From Candidatus Woesearchaeota archaeon (GTDB lineage: Archaea > Nanobdellota > Nanobdellia > Woesearchaeales > UBA12501): a DNA stretch of 64,000 nucleotides. The stretch is taken from the NCBI GenBank assembly GCA_030651375.1, contig JAUSFM010000014.1, forward strand, positions 1 through 64,000, read 5' to 3'. Position 1 is the stretch's first letter. Each line of letters opens with the position of its first letter. This document shows positions 26,383-35,524 of the stretch, piece after piece. Under the pieces are notes generated by a model that searched no databases, had not been told where the DNA came from, and worked only from the letters and a program-made list of their open reading frames with translations. Position numbers and translations under genes: made by a program.

Positions 26383-27426
26383 TTATTTTTTACATTTAGG
26401 ATCCTTCTTGTCTTTACGCCATTTTTTGATGGTCTTCATCAAATCTTCTGCAGTCTGTTTTTTTCCTTTCCCATGCCCTTCTTTAATGTGACTCTTTAAG
26501 GTGTTGTCGTCGTCACATCCAGCAACAGGTGGAGCAACAGCAGCAGGTTGTTTAGCAACAACGTCTACTTGTGGGCACACGCCATCCGTGCAGGTCGTTG
26601 CGCAGGGTGTAGCTACTTTTTGTATGAGATTCAGATTCTGTTTGTCGCAGGAAAAGGCAACAACGGAACATCCCGGACCAGTGCACGTCGGCACGGGAAG
26701 CTCGACGCTGTGCTGGCGCACATAGTCAAGAAGTTCTGCCGGCAAAAAAGATTGGCCGATAGATGGCGAGGGAGAAATAACAGCAGGTGCAGGAGCGGGT
26801 ACACGTTGTGCTAATGCTTGAGCTTGAGCACCAAGCCCTCCAAGACCGGGAAGGGACGATGCTGCTGGTTGCGCTGGTTGTTGCGCAGGAGCAGGTGCGG
26901 AAGCACCAGCACCGGGAAGATTTGCGGGAACTCTGAGACCGGCAAGTGGATTCGGTTGCGGTGCTGGTTGTGGTGCAGGAGCTTGTGCGCGCTGAACCGC
27001 AGCAGCAACACCTGCTGCGACGCCGCCAGGCAAAGAAGCACCGGGTAGTGCAATAGGTGCATCTGAGCAAAGATTACCAATGCAGCTGTTCGATGTACAG
27101 TTGGTATTTGCAGTACACGCCTCACCAACATTTTTCTTGGGTTGTACATTAAGAGGGGGAAGGTTTCTCAACGCGCCGAGATTGGGCGGCGCAGCCAGCG
27201 CACCACTCAATGTGTCGAGTGCGCCATCAGTCAATCCGACGCCGTATGCTACTCTGCCGGTCAGCGCGTTGATTTCATCCTGCCAGATAACATACAATGC
27301 AAAGAGAGAGATAATGAGGAGAAGCGGAACAAAGTATTTTCCGAGCGGATGTTTTTTAGGATGCTGCGCATGCTTGTCAGGCGCGTGGTTCACATTATGG
27401 TGGTGGTGCGTGTGCTGTTGCTTCAT
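26383..27426 (-). CDS. Anchored Pro/Ala-rich surface protein with His-rich cytoplasmic tail
   Basis: 347 residues. The first 28 contain about ten histidines (QQHTHHHHNVNH), followed by a membrane helix (about 31-48), an ALTGRVAYG motif at about 54-62, a Cys module (CTANTNCTSNSCIGNLC), a Pro/Ala/Gln-rich linker (about 140-230), another Cys module and a Lys-rich C-terminus. Its start overlaps the upstream gene's stop by four bases. The exposed linker and modules resemble those of its operon partners. Function unknown. Confidence 0.75.
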   Translation of the reverse strand: MKQQHTHHHHNVNHAPDKHAQHPKKHPLGKYFVPLLLIISLFALYVIWQDEINALTGRVAYGVGLTDGALDTLSGALAAPPNLGALRNLPPLNVQPKKNVGEACTANTNCTSNSCIGNLCSDAPIALPGASLPGGVAAGVAAAVQRAQAPAPQPAPQPNPLAGLRVPANLPGAGASAPAPAQQPAQPAASSLPGLGGLGAQAQALAQRVPAPAPAVISPSPSIGQSFLPAELLDYVRQHSVELPVPTCTGPGCSVVAFSCDKQNLNLIQKVATPCATTCTDGVCPQVDVVAKQPAAVAPPVAGCDDDNTLKSHIKEGHGKGKKQTAEDLMKTIKKWRKDKKDPKCKK

Positions 27427-29426
27427 GGGGTACCTGCGCGAGCGCCGCCGCTAGTAATGACCTCTTTGATCGTGTCTTTCACCATTTTTTCAGCGTTAAA
27501 TGCAAGAGGATCCTGAAGCTGTTGAGAAAGATCATGCGCACGTGCTCTGGACGGGGAAATCGGATCCAATGTTGCACCTTTTATTGATAATTCTTTGACC
27601 GTGAAAACATCGTGCATTTGTGCAAACGGCACTCCAGCATCCGGAGTCTTACCCGTGAGAATATAGAAAGCTGCAGTTCGACCGCTTGTAAATTTCGATT
27701 TTGGAACAGCAACAGCGATGGTGGTGTCCTGATTTTCAGCGGTAACACCATCATTGAGACGGTACCAATAGCTTGGTGCATTTCCTATATTAAGACCGAT
27801 AAGATACGAACGGAATTTTCCCGCTTTGAAATCCGCATTGTTTTTATCCTTAATTCCGTTGGTCTTCAGGATAAAGGTAAGATCGCCTTGAACATCGCTA
27901 AAGACCGGAGCAAACGTGATTTCTTGAACAACAACCGCAGAGCTAGCGCCAGAACCGAGCGCAAGATTTGAGGCGAGAACAACTGGCAGCGGTGCGGCAC
28001 ACTTAGTGGCAACACAATTATTTGAAAGGCAGAATTTGTTTTGGTTACAGACAGCGCCGTCAGCGCGCTTGTTGATACAGGTTGCAGTAAGAAGAAGCTC
28101 GCAGTATTTTGTTGCCGGACACTCAGCATCTGCACGACATGTTACCGCAGCAGGCTGCGCTTGCTGCACGGGCAATGCACATTTTTTGGCCACACAGTTT
28201 TGAGACATACAATCAGTATTTGTTTCGCAGTATGCATCTTTTATTGCCTGTTCAAGGCACGCTTTTGGTTGGCCAAGCACTGTTTTGCGGCATACTTTTA
28301 TTGGGAGACTACGAGGACACGCGAGATTTGAGTCGCATGCATCACGAGCGGGCTGGGCAGGAACAGGTGCAACAACGGGAGCAGGTTGCGGAGAAGGAAC
28401 AACAGGCGCTCGTGCAGGAACAGGAATACTAGGAACTAGTGCAACAGCCGGTGCAGGAGCTGGTGCTGGACGAGGCAGATTGGATACTAATTGTTGCTGC
28501 GCAGGAACAGGTGGAGAAAGAGCAGGAGAATTTTGAACAGGTGCAGGCGAACGAGCTATTAAAGGAGAACCGACAACAGGTGCAGCAGCGCCACTAGCGC
28601 CCCCTACATTTATTATGGGCTGGACAAGCGCATTAGCACCTTGTGCAATGTCGACACCAGTGCCGCCGGCGACAAGAGCGTTTTTGCCAGCGACAACTGG
28701 ACTTGCTGGAGAAACAAGAGGAGAAGCGCCAGCGGCCTGCACAACTGCAGCAGGAGGAGGCGGGGGAGGAGCAGGTCGATCAGAACAAATACCGGATTCT
28801 CCAAGGTGAGGGTTACAAAACCCGGATGAACAATGCACATCCCGACCACACGGACCACCATTTGGCTTGAGCTGAGCTGGAGCAGGAACAGGTTGTTCCG
28901 CTGCTTGCCCGCACACACCATTGGCACATGCACAATCTTGAGTTACCAACCGCACATTATTTCCTTCACACGTTCCAAATGCAACACGTTGTGATTCTGC
29001 AACAACAACAAAGTTGTCGTCGACACACGACCGTGAAAAGGTGGTTGTTTTTCCTTTGATGGTAGATTGAACTTGATTATTTTGACTGGCACAAGAATCG
29101 CCCAACAACAGAAGGTTCAGCGGTTGGCCGAGCAATGAAACAGCATCAGCGCTGGACGAACAGGTCGTTTGTTTTGGAACAGAATTTTCTTCGCCGACCG
29201 TAAACCCGCCAACTGAAACAGGGATAACACCAGTCACTCCTGCTACGCCAGCAGCACATTTCAGGTTGTCTGCAACACTGATTGCGTGGCCAACAATACC
29301 AAAGTCTTTCAGCACGAAAAAACTGCCGGCAAAAATTGCAAGAATAGCAACTACCACGAACAGCGAATTCCTCTTTTCACGTGCAGCTAATTCTGCGTGC
29401 ACCTGTTTTACTTTGTCGTCTATCAT
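27423..29426 (-). CDS. Anchored cysteine-rich surface protein with beta domain
   Basis: 667 residues: a charged cytoplasmic start, membrane helix at about 21-39, GIVGHAIS motif at about 43-50, Cys-containing region, long Pro/Ala/Val-rich linker (about 215-370), four short cysteine modules of the type CRADAECPATKYCELL...CINK (about 370-480), and a C-terminal beta-rich domain (about 500-640, FAPVFSDVQGDLTFIL...). The modules resemble small Dickkopf/EGF-like disulfide knots. Second gene of the operon; function unknown, likely adhesion or envelope structure. Confidence 0.75.
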   Translation of the reverse strand: MIDDKVKQVHAELAAREKRNSLFVVVAILAIFAGSFFVLKDFGIVGHAISVADNLKCAAGVAGVTGVIPVSVGGFTVGEENSVPKQTTCSSSADAVSLLGQPLNLLLLGDSCASQNNQVQSTIKGKTTTFSRSCVDDNFVVVAESQRVAFGTCEGNNVRLVTQDCACANGVCGQAAEQPVPAPAQLKPNGGPCGRDVHCSSGFCNPHLGESGICSDRPAPPPPPPAAVVQAAGASPLVSPASPVVAGKNALVAGGTGVDIAQGANALVQPIINVGGASGAAAPVVGSPLIARSPAPVQNSPALSPPVPAQQQLVSNLPRPAPAPAPAVALVPSIPVPARAPVVPSPQPAPVVAPVPAQPARDACDSNLACPRSLPIKVCRKTVLGQPKACLEQAIKDAYCETNTDCMSQNCVAKKCALPVQQAQPAAVTCRADAECPATKYCELLLTATCINKRADGAVCNQNKFCLSNNCVATKCAAPLPVVLASNLALGSGASSAVVVQEITFAPVFSDVQGDLTFILKTNGIKDKNNADFKAGKFRSYLIGLNIGNAPSYWYRLNDGVTAENQDTTIAVAVPKSKFTSGRTAAFYILTGKTPDAGVPFAQMHDVFTVKELSIKGATLDPISPSRARAHDLSQQLQDPLAFNAEKMVKDTIKEVITSGGARAGTP

Positions 29427-29471
29427 AAGGGATACGAGATACGCATTAACGGGTAACGGTGATAGTTCCTT

Positions 29472-31346
29472 TCATGATTGGATGCGTTCTAAACACATTT
29501 TTTGTGAACCGAAACGAGGGAGGATACAGGCAAAGCCTTGTTGACATTCAGCATCAGCATTACACGCAACACCGGGGCCCTTAAGCTGTGGAGGGTCATT
29601 ACCACCAGCAGCGCCACCGGGAGCAGCAAGCTGACCAAGAACACGAATATCAGTCACGTAGGGTGTTGGACTATTTGCTCCCCAACTTGCACGTGCAACC
29701 ATCACGTAACCAACGGACACCGGAGTGGCAAAGTTTTTGGTACAGGTCATCTCAGATTGGTCGGCTTTTAATATGCAATAGGTTGCCCACGTCCAAGCAG
29801 AGGGTTTATCAAACGTAGCGCTGGTACTATAGAGTAGGTGATAACCAACATCACCGGCACCACTATTAGCCAGTTTTTTAACATCAACGGCAATGGACTG
29901 AACCGAAGAAACAACCGAGGGTAGTTTGGCAATGAAATGCCTTCCTACCGTCTTAAAATTACCAGGTCCAACCTCAAAGTGACAAAAGTTTGCATCTTTC
30001 CTTGAAAGCTTGAAATAATCCCTACAAAAACCAAGATCACCATACCCTGCACTGAATGGAAGTTTTACAAATTCGGATGGTGCGTCAGTAACGGCGGGAA
30101 AGGTGAATGGTGAAAAGGGAACCGCACCAGAAGCAAGCAATGTTGGACGAATCATCTGATCGCCGCCGCCAGCAAGTAGTGCAGCCTGAGCACACACATT
30201 ATTCTGGCAGCTGAACCCCGGAGCGCAGATGGCGTCCACGCCACCACACATTTGACCGGTTGTTCCAAAGCATTTCTTGCCTTGACCAGCAACTTTTTCG
30301 ATACAAACCGCATTTTCAAGGCATTCGCTGTCTTCTACACAGGCAACCTCGATAAATTTGAGGCAACGCTTGCCCGTGCCTTCTGGTTTTTCCGCGCAGC
30401 GCTGGAATTGTTCGCAGTCAGCATCAGCACGACAGGCGGGTGCAGAAATGCACACATCACCCTGACAAACCAATCCGGCATTACAGCTCTTGAGCCCTGC
30501 GATATTTGTTGCATCAAATAAGCAGGCACCACCGAGCTCGCCTGGTTGCGGACCTTGAGGAGCAGGATTATTTTCTGCAGGCACCTCATTAACAGGAGGA
30601 TTATTATCGACTACAATATTCGGTTGTGCACCCGGAACCTCGCATCGTCCGCCGACACAATTCAAACCAGGCCCACATTCATCAGCAAAATTTTGCGGGC
30701 ACGCAGAACCGGAAAAAGTGATGTAACAGCGTTGCAGAAGCCCGTTGTTTTTATCGACGCAGGAACGCGATGTACCGTCGGGAAGCGCGTTGCATACATC
30801 ATTAGAATCACAGTGCACCAAATTTTGGCAGTCAGCACCATTGGCGTCTGCGCAGTTACAATTAATGAGATTAACTTGGACATCATTTCCAGAACAAACG
30901 TGTTTGACGAGTGTATCTGAATGGGCGATGGTGTTTAATTGAGCATCGGCACAGCCGCTTACCAATCGCTGCGTCTGGCCTGATTCTGTTGTTAGTGTGA
31001 TGACACCATCGGCGCCCTGTGCGCATTGTTGGCCGAGCAGCAGGAAACTTCGCAACTCGCTAGCCGGCCGCTGGATGGGCACGCCGCACGTGCTTGCTTT
31101 GGCTACTTTTTCACCCAGTTGAAACGGCCCGGCGCTGCCGAGGAGCATCACGCCGTCGGTGCCGCCCGCAACAACGCTGCATTCATCCGCCGGACGGGCA
31201 ATTGCCTTGCCGGTAATGGATGATGGATCTAAAACAGAATAAATACCAAATGCGATAACGAGAAGCGCAACAAGGACAGCGGGGTCTTTTAAGCGGTCTG
31301 CTAACCGGAACGTTCTATCTCCCTCTGACCCTCTTTTATTGTTCAT
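29472..31346 (-). CDS. Anchored cysteine-rich surface protein, first gene of operon
   Basis: 624 residues: membrane helix at about 25-43, then SSITGKAIARP, many disulfide modules (CRADADCEQFQRCAEKPEGTGKRC, CVEDSECLENAVCIEK, CGGVDAICAPGFSC), and a C-terminal beta domain (about 470-570) that resembles that of the protein at 13700 and ends in TPYVTDIRVLGQ, followed by one more Cys module. It begins the five-gene minus-strand set reaching to 21831, with gaps of 45, -4, 17 and 5 bases, so one transcript is likely. Confidence 0.75.
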   Translation of the reverse strand: MNNKRGSEGDRTFRLADRLKDPAVLVALLVIAFGIYSVLDPSSITGKAIARPADECSVVAGGTDGVMLLGSAGPFQLGEKVAKASTCGVPIQRPASELRSFLLLGQQCAQGADGVITLTTESGQTQRLVSGCADAQLNTIAHSDTLVKHVCSGNDVQVNLINCNCADANGADCQNLVHCDSNDVCNALPDGTSRSCVDKNNGLLQRCYITFSGSACPQNFADECGPGLNCVGGRCEVPGAQPNIVVDNNPPVNEVPAENNPAPQGPQPGELGGACLFDATNIAGLKSCNAGLVCQGDVCISAPACRADADCEQFQRCAEKPEGTGKRCLKFIEVACVEDSECLENAVCIEKVAGQGKKCFGTTGQMCGGVDAICAPGFSCQNNVCAQAALLAGGGDQMIRPTLLASGAVPFSPFTFPAVTDAPSEFVKLPFSAGYGDLGFCRDYFKLSRKDANFCHFEVGPGNFKTVGRHFIAKLPSVVSSVQSIAVDVKKLANSGAGDVGYHLLYSTSATFDKPSAWTWATYCILKADQSEMTCTKNFATPVSVGYVMVARASWGANSPTPYVTDIRVLGQLAAPGGAAGGNDPPQLKGPGVACNADAECQQGFACILPRFGSQKMCLERIQS

Positions 31347-31419
31347 GTGTCCTTTAAAAATAATTGGCTTTCCCTTTTATATATTTTGTGGTGAAAAACG
31401 GAGCTGTCGTGCGTGGTGT

Positions 31420-31665
31420 GTCGTGGGCAGTAGGTGATGAACATCAATTAACATCATGAACGGGAACGGCAAGAAACGAACTGTTAAAGAAATAGGCGAT
31501 GCTGCGGCACCGTCAATCACTTCATCAAATGCGAAAATTCGGCGCCGAATTTTCGCGACGCTGGGAAAAACAGAATGTGCGGACAGCATCAGTATCTTGC
31601 TCGTTTCTTGTTTGTTCTGCATAATCCGTTTTGGTAGTTGCTGATTCAGAAGCGTAAAATAAACC
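31420..31665 (-). repeat. Palindromic repeat copy D (inverted)
   Basis: Reverse-complement copy of the family seen at 19465, 35525 and 44595. The central 26-bp perfect palindrome is at 31531-31556, built on GCGAAAATTCGGC/GCCGAATTTTCGC; the flanks ACGGCAAGAAACGAACTGTTAAAGAAATAG match the right side of copy A on the other strand. It lies between the surface-protein operon promoter and tRNA-Ser. Confidence 0.8.
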
Positions 31666-31676
31666 AAGTATGGGTA

Positions 31677-31688
31677 AATTTTATAAAC
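31677..31688 (+). promoter_or_regulatory. TATA box ahead of the truncated tRNA-Ser copy
   Basis: AATTTTATAAAC is about 30 bases upstream of the duplicated tRNA-Ser 5' end at 31717, and is stronger than anything directly ahead of the intact tRNA. Confidence 0.5.
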
Positions 31689-31716
31689 CACCACCCCACA
31701 ATCACACTCATCAACT

Positions 31717-31734
31717 GCCGCAGTCGCATAACCC
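31717..31734 (+). pseudogene. Truncated 5' duplicate of tRNA-Ser
   Basis: Positions 31716-31734 are identical to 31871-31889, covering the acceptor 5' strand and part of the D-arm of tRNA-Ser. The copy ends abruptly in the D-loop, where hairpin element sequence begins. Confidence 0.8.
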
Positions 31735-31870
31735 AAGACAACCTTTTTTTGCTTCGCAAAAAAAGCTTGGGCAACGTACGACTCCTCACTTCGTTCGGAG
31801 TCGTTGCGCTCCGCGCAAAACGACATAAAACTTAAAAAGCAACGATTAAAACAAGTATAATTAATCATAA
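31735..31870 (+). repeat. Hairpin-rich element between tRNA-Ser duplicates
   Basis: About 136 bases. A perfect stem TTTTTTTGC-TTC-GCAAAAAAA at 31744-31764, an 8-bp stem ACGACTCC/GGAGTCGT at 31778-31804, then GCGCTCCGCGCAAAACGA and a promoter-like AAAACTTAAAAAG at 31827-31839. Positions 31776-31838 almost duplicate 12271-12333 after tRNA-Pro. Confidence 0.75.
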
Positions 31871-31871
31871 T

Positions 31872-31985
31872 GCCGCAGTCGCATAACCCGGTATTGCGCA
31901 GGATTGCTAACGCAGACATGAAAAATGTCTCCCGTAAAGATCCTGTTTCCGCAAGGATATCCCGGTTCAAATCCGGGCTGCGGCG
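31872..31985 (+). tRNA. tRNA-Ser (GCT) with 30-base intron
   Basis: Acceptor GCCGCAG/CTGCGGC with discriminator G; anticodon stem CAGGA/TCCTG once a 30-base intron at about 31910-31939 is removed, giving loop TTGCTAA (anticodon GCT). The intron follows position 37, the canonical archaeal site, and carries the hairpin AGACAT-GAAAA-ATGTCT expected for bulge-helix-bulge splicing. A long variable arm and T-arm CCCGG-TTCAAAT-CCGGG fit class II tRNA-Ser. Confidence 0.88.
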
Positions 31986-32037
31986 TATATTTTTTAACAA
32001 CAAACATTAAAAAGGAAAGACACCATTAAAAAGAGAC

Positions 32038-34044
32038 ATGAAAAAAATAATGTATCTTATTTTGTTTATTCTCGTCTCACTTTCAGCCACCGCCCTCAAC
32101 GACACTGTCATCTACCAGAGCCAGTATATCATCGTTGACACAGATTTTTTTACCGCGCTCCAGATTGAGCAGACCGGGCCGCGCGCAACAATTGAAGACC
32201 TCGCTGCGGAGATTGCCTTTTTTCCCATTCAAACAGAGCATCAGCGCATACTAAGCAGCGGCCATAGCCCGCTGCCAAAAACAATTGATGAGCAGGAGCC
32301 TGCCATGCGATTCTCATGGAACAAGCCGTCAGGAACACTTCCGATTCACATCAAAAACCGCGTGCAGGTTGAGAGCACGCCGAAAAAAATTCGTGAAAAA
32401 ATTTCGTTCCCACTTGCCGGTCTGCCGGACGACATACAAAAATTCACCCAGCCGGCAGCCATCATCGACAGCAACGCTGATATTGTCCGGCTCGCATCTA
32501 CGCTTGCGCAAGGACAGGACGACACACTGGTTGTCGTCGACAATATCGCAGTGTGGGTAACCGCAAACATCAAATATAATCTCAGCTCTGCTGCGGCTGA
32601 TGCAACTGAAAAAGCAAGCACCGTGCTCCGCACCCGCGAAGGTGTGTGCGATGAATTAACCGCGCTGTTTATTTCAATGCTCCGTGCGCTGGGCATTCCA
32701 GCACGCTTTGTGGCCGGCATTGCGTATTCAAATTCGCCGGAACTTAATGGTTGGGGTCCGCACGGCTGGACAGAAGTGTACTTTCCAAACTACGGCTGGG
32801 TGCCCTACGACGTGACGTACGGCCAGTACGGATTTGTTGACGCAAGCCATATCGTGACGCGCTATTCCGCTGACTCGGAAAAAATAAAATCAAAATTCAC
32901 CTGGAAAGGCCGCGACACAACCGTCACAGTGCGCGATTTCTCGACCAAAGCAACCGTTCAAGAATACGGCCCGCTGCGCGAACCGCACATAGCACTGACC
33001 GCAGAGCCATTCAAAGGCAGCGTCGGGTTTGGCTCCTACAATCTGGTGATTGCGCACGTGCGAAATCTGCTGGATTATTACCAGCCAGTTGACGTCCATG
33101 TATCAAAAACAACCAAGCTGGAGATTATGGACGAGAGCGCGCCGACAGAAAATGCAAAATACAAAAAACATATTCTCCTTGCGCCGCACGAAGAAAAAAT
33201 TTTGTTCTGGACTATCAAGACAAGCAGCGAATTAGAAAACAACCTTATCTACACGTTCCCGGTTTCAGTGTACACGCCGACGGGAATGGAAGCAGTAACT
33301 GAATTCAAAGCAGTAAAAGACGGCATTCAGGTGCCGCGTGAACGCATTGAAAAAACAATGCAGGGGCTCGCGCCGGCGGACAACAACATGCTGACGCATG
33401 GCTTGATACTGAACTGCGCCAGTGCCAAACAAACGTATCAAGAAGATGAGCCGGTAGCGATTTCGTGCGCCATCAAAAATAACGGCAACACGTTTCTCGG
33501 ACAGGTCAATGTGTGCGCCGACGGAAAACAATGCCAAACCATTGATGTGGGCATTGCGCAAGAGCAGCAGCTGCACTTCGAGCTTACTGGCGCGCACGAC
33601 GCGGGAGAAAACGCCGCCACGATTACTGCGATGAGTGACGACGCGGTTGCCAAAGCATCAGTTGGTTTTTTTCTTCTTGACAAGCCGCTGCTGAAAATCG
33701 AAGCGGCTGAAGCGCCCGCGACGGTGCACTATGGCGACGAATTCACCGCAACACTTCGGCTCACCAAGGGTTCGTCAACAGCGCCGCAAAATGTTCATGT
33801 AACGGTTCACGGAGAATTGGTTGCGCAGGAATTTGACCTCGGCACACTCGACAGCAGCCTCGACCTCACGCTGGCAATGCAGGGAAGTGACTTGCAGCCA
33901 GACACGAATGTGTTTACCGTGACCGCGGCGTTTACCGATGAAAAAGGAACGCCGTATGAAACAACAAACACATTCACTGTGACACTGGTTGACGTGACGG
34001 CATGGCAGCGGATAAAAATATTCGTGAAATCGCTGTTCACCTAA
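32038..34044 (+). CDS. Secreted transglutaminase-like domain protein
   Basis: 668 residues with a signal peptide (about 1-19). A transglutaminase/cysteine-protease-like core has the triad Cys204 (REGVCDEL), His242 (PHGWTEVYFP) and Asp258 (WVPYDVTY). The C-terminal half is a series of beta-rich Ig-like domains (EEKILFWTIKTSSELENNLIY..., DEPVAISCAIKNNGNTF...). It may cleave or crosslink envelope proteins. No membrane anchor is obvious at the C-terminus. It follows tRNA-Ser by 52 bases. Confidence 0.85.
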   Translation: MKKIMYLILFILVSLSATALNDTVIYQSQYIIVDTDFFTALQIEQTGPRATIEDLAAEIAFFPIQTEHQRILSSGHSPLPKTIDEQEPAMRFSWNKPSGTLPIHIKNRVQVESTPKKIREKISFPLAGLPDDIQKFTQPAAIIDSNADIVRLASTLAQGQDDTLVVVDNIAVWVTANIKYNLSSAAADATEKASTVLRTREGVCDELTALFISMLRALGIPARFVAGIAYSNSPELNGWGPHGWTEVYFPNYGWVPYDVTYGQYGFVDASHIVTRYSADSEKIKSKFTWKGRDTTVTVRDFSTKATVQEYGPLREPHIALTAEPFKGSVGFGSYNLVIAHVRNLLDYYQPVDVHVSKTTKLEIMDESAPTENAKYKKHILLAPHEEKILFWTIKTSSELENNLIYTFPVSVYTPTGMEAVTEFKAVKDGIQVPRERIEKTMQGLAPADNNMLTHGLILNCASAKQTYQEDEPVAISCAIKNNGNTFLGQVNVCADGKQCQTIDVGIAQEQQLHFELTGAHDAGENAATITAMSDDAVAKASVGFFLLDKPLLKIEAAEAPATVHYGDEFTATLRLTKGSSTAPQNVHVTVHGELVAQEFDLGTLDSSLDLTLAMQGSDLQPDTNVFTVTAAFTDEKGTPYETTNTFTVTLVDVTAWQRIKIFVKSLFT

Positions 34045-34045
34045 A

Positions 34046-34056
34046 TATTTATAAAT
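34046..34056 (+). promoter_or_regulatory. TATA box of serS, leaderless
   Basis: ATATTTATAAA lies about 25 bases before the serS ATG at 34078, so the mRNA probably has no leader. Confidence 0.6.
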
Positions 34057-34077
34057 TCGCCAACTCATTCTGCCTAT

Positions 34078-35511
34078 ATGCTCGACATCAACCTCATTCG
34101 GGAACACGCAGAGATAGTCAAAAAAGACTTGCAAAAAAGAAACATGCCCGACAAGATAAAACTTCTTGAAGAAATAAAGCAAAAAGATGCCGAATGGAAA
34201 ATGATGCAGGGCCAGATTGGCGAGATGCGCTTCCAGCGCAACACCATGTCCCAGCAGATTGCGCAGGCAAAAAAAGCAGGGCAGAACATCGCGAATCTAT
34301 TGAAACGCGCTGCTGAAATCCCACAGGAGATACAGAAAAAAGAAGATTGGGCGAATGTGCTGCGCACGGAAATCGACGAGCGCATTATGCAGTTTCCCAA
34401 TGTGCTGCACGACAGTGTGCCGGTTGGTGACGGCGAATTGCACAATGCTGAAGTAAAAAAGTTTGGCAAGAAGCCGGTGTTTTCATTCCAGCCCATTGAC
34501 CATGTTGACCTGATGGAAAAACTCGATCTCGTGGACTTGCCCCGCGCGGCAAAAATTTCAGGCGCGCGATTTTGGTTTTTGAAAAATGACCTTGCAAAGC
34601 TTGACCTTGCGCTCCAATTATATGCAGTTGATTTTATGACGAACCGAGGCTACGAGCTCATGAGCCCGCCGCACTTGATGAGCCGAGCGGCGTATGCCGG
34701 CGTAACCGATTTGAAAGATTTTGAAGACGTGATGTACAAGATTGAAAATGAGGATTTGTATTTGATTGCGACCAGCGAACATCCGCTGACTGCGCAGTTC
34801 ATGAATGAAATTTTCCCGATGGATTGTTTCCCGGCGAAGTTCTGCGGCATCAGCGCATGCTTCCGCAAAGAAGCCGGCGCTCACGGCAAAGATACGAAAG
34901 GTATTTTCCGCGGCCACCAGTTCCACAAAGTCGAACAAGTGATTATCTGCAAGCCGGAAGAGTCGTGGAAACTGCATGAAGAACTCGTCAAAAATACTAT
35001 TGATTTTTTTTCCAGTTTGGGGCTCCATTTCCGGCAAGTGAATATCTGCACCGGCGACATCGGCACCGTGGCAGCAAAAAAGTATGACATTGAAGCGTGG
35101 TTCCCGGTCCAGCAGGCATACCGCGAAGTTGCGTCCATCAGCAACTGCACGGACTTTCAGGCGCGCCGGCTGAAAATGCGCTACCGCACTGACCTGCAGA
35201 ATCCTGAAGCAAAAGCAGTGCCGCACACGCTCAATGCAACCTGCGTCGCGACATCGCGCGCGCTCGCCGCGATTCTCGAAAATTTCCAGAACAAGGACGG
35301 CACGATTGACGTGCCAAAAGTGCTGTGGAACTACTTCGGCAAGCAGAAGATAACTAAGAAAATGACTGTTGAAGAAAAGAAAAAAGAGCAAGAAGAAGTC
35401 ATTAAATCCTTAGCAGGTGTATGGAAATCAAAAGAAACAGGAGCAGAATATACAAAAAGAATAAGGGGACATGGGAAAAAAAGGCCAAAGAAAAGTTCTA
35501 AAAAGAATTGA
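34078..35511 (+). CDS. serS: Seryl-tRNA synthetase
   Basis: 477 residues. An N-terminal coiled-coil tRNA-binding arm (DINLIREHAEIVKKDLQKRNM..., about 1-105) and a class II catalytic core with motif 2 FRKEAGAHGKDTKGIFRGHQF and motif 3 near LNATCVATSRALAAILENFQ. This is the common bacterial-type SerRS rather than the rare methanogen type. A Lys/Glu-rich tail of about 50 residues follows the core. It charges tRNA-Ser, whose GCT isoacceptor gene lies 2 kb upstream. Confidence 0.96.
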   Translation: MLDINLIREHAEIVKKDLQKRNMPDKIKLLEEIKQKDAEWKMMQGQIGEMRFQRNTMSQQIAQAKKAGQNIANLLKRAAEIPQEIQKKEDWANVLRTEIDERIMQFPNVLHDSVPVGDGELHNAEVKKFGKKPVFSFQPIDHVDLMEKLDLVDLPRAAKISGARFWFLKNDLAKLDLALQLYAVDFMTNRGYELMSPPHLMSRAAYAGVTDLKDFEDVMYKIENEDLYLIATSEHPLTAQFMNEIFPMDCFPAKFCGISACFRKEAGAHGKDTKGIFRGHQFHKVEQVIICKPEESWKLHEELVKNTIDFFSSLGLHFRQVNICTGDIGTVAAKKYDIEAWFPVQQAYREVASISNCTDFQARRLKMRYRTDLQNPEAKAVPHTLNATCVATSRALAAILENFQNKDGTIDVPKVLWNYFGKQKITKKMTVEEKKKEQEEVIKSLAGVWKSKETGAEYTKRIRGHGKKRPKKSSKKN

Positions 35512-35524
35512 GGTAGGAAGCGTG

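Noticed and set aside
31456-31644. Related short frames in repeat copies A-D (for example KRRTVKE and QRRKRGATFS-like peptides)
   Set aside because: Similarity follows from DNA homology of the repeats; lengths, starts and strands are not conserved, and the central palindrome dictates the shared residues.
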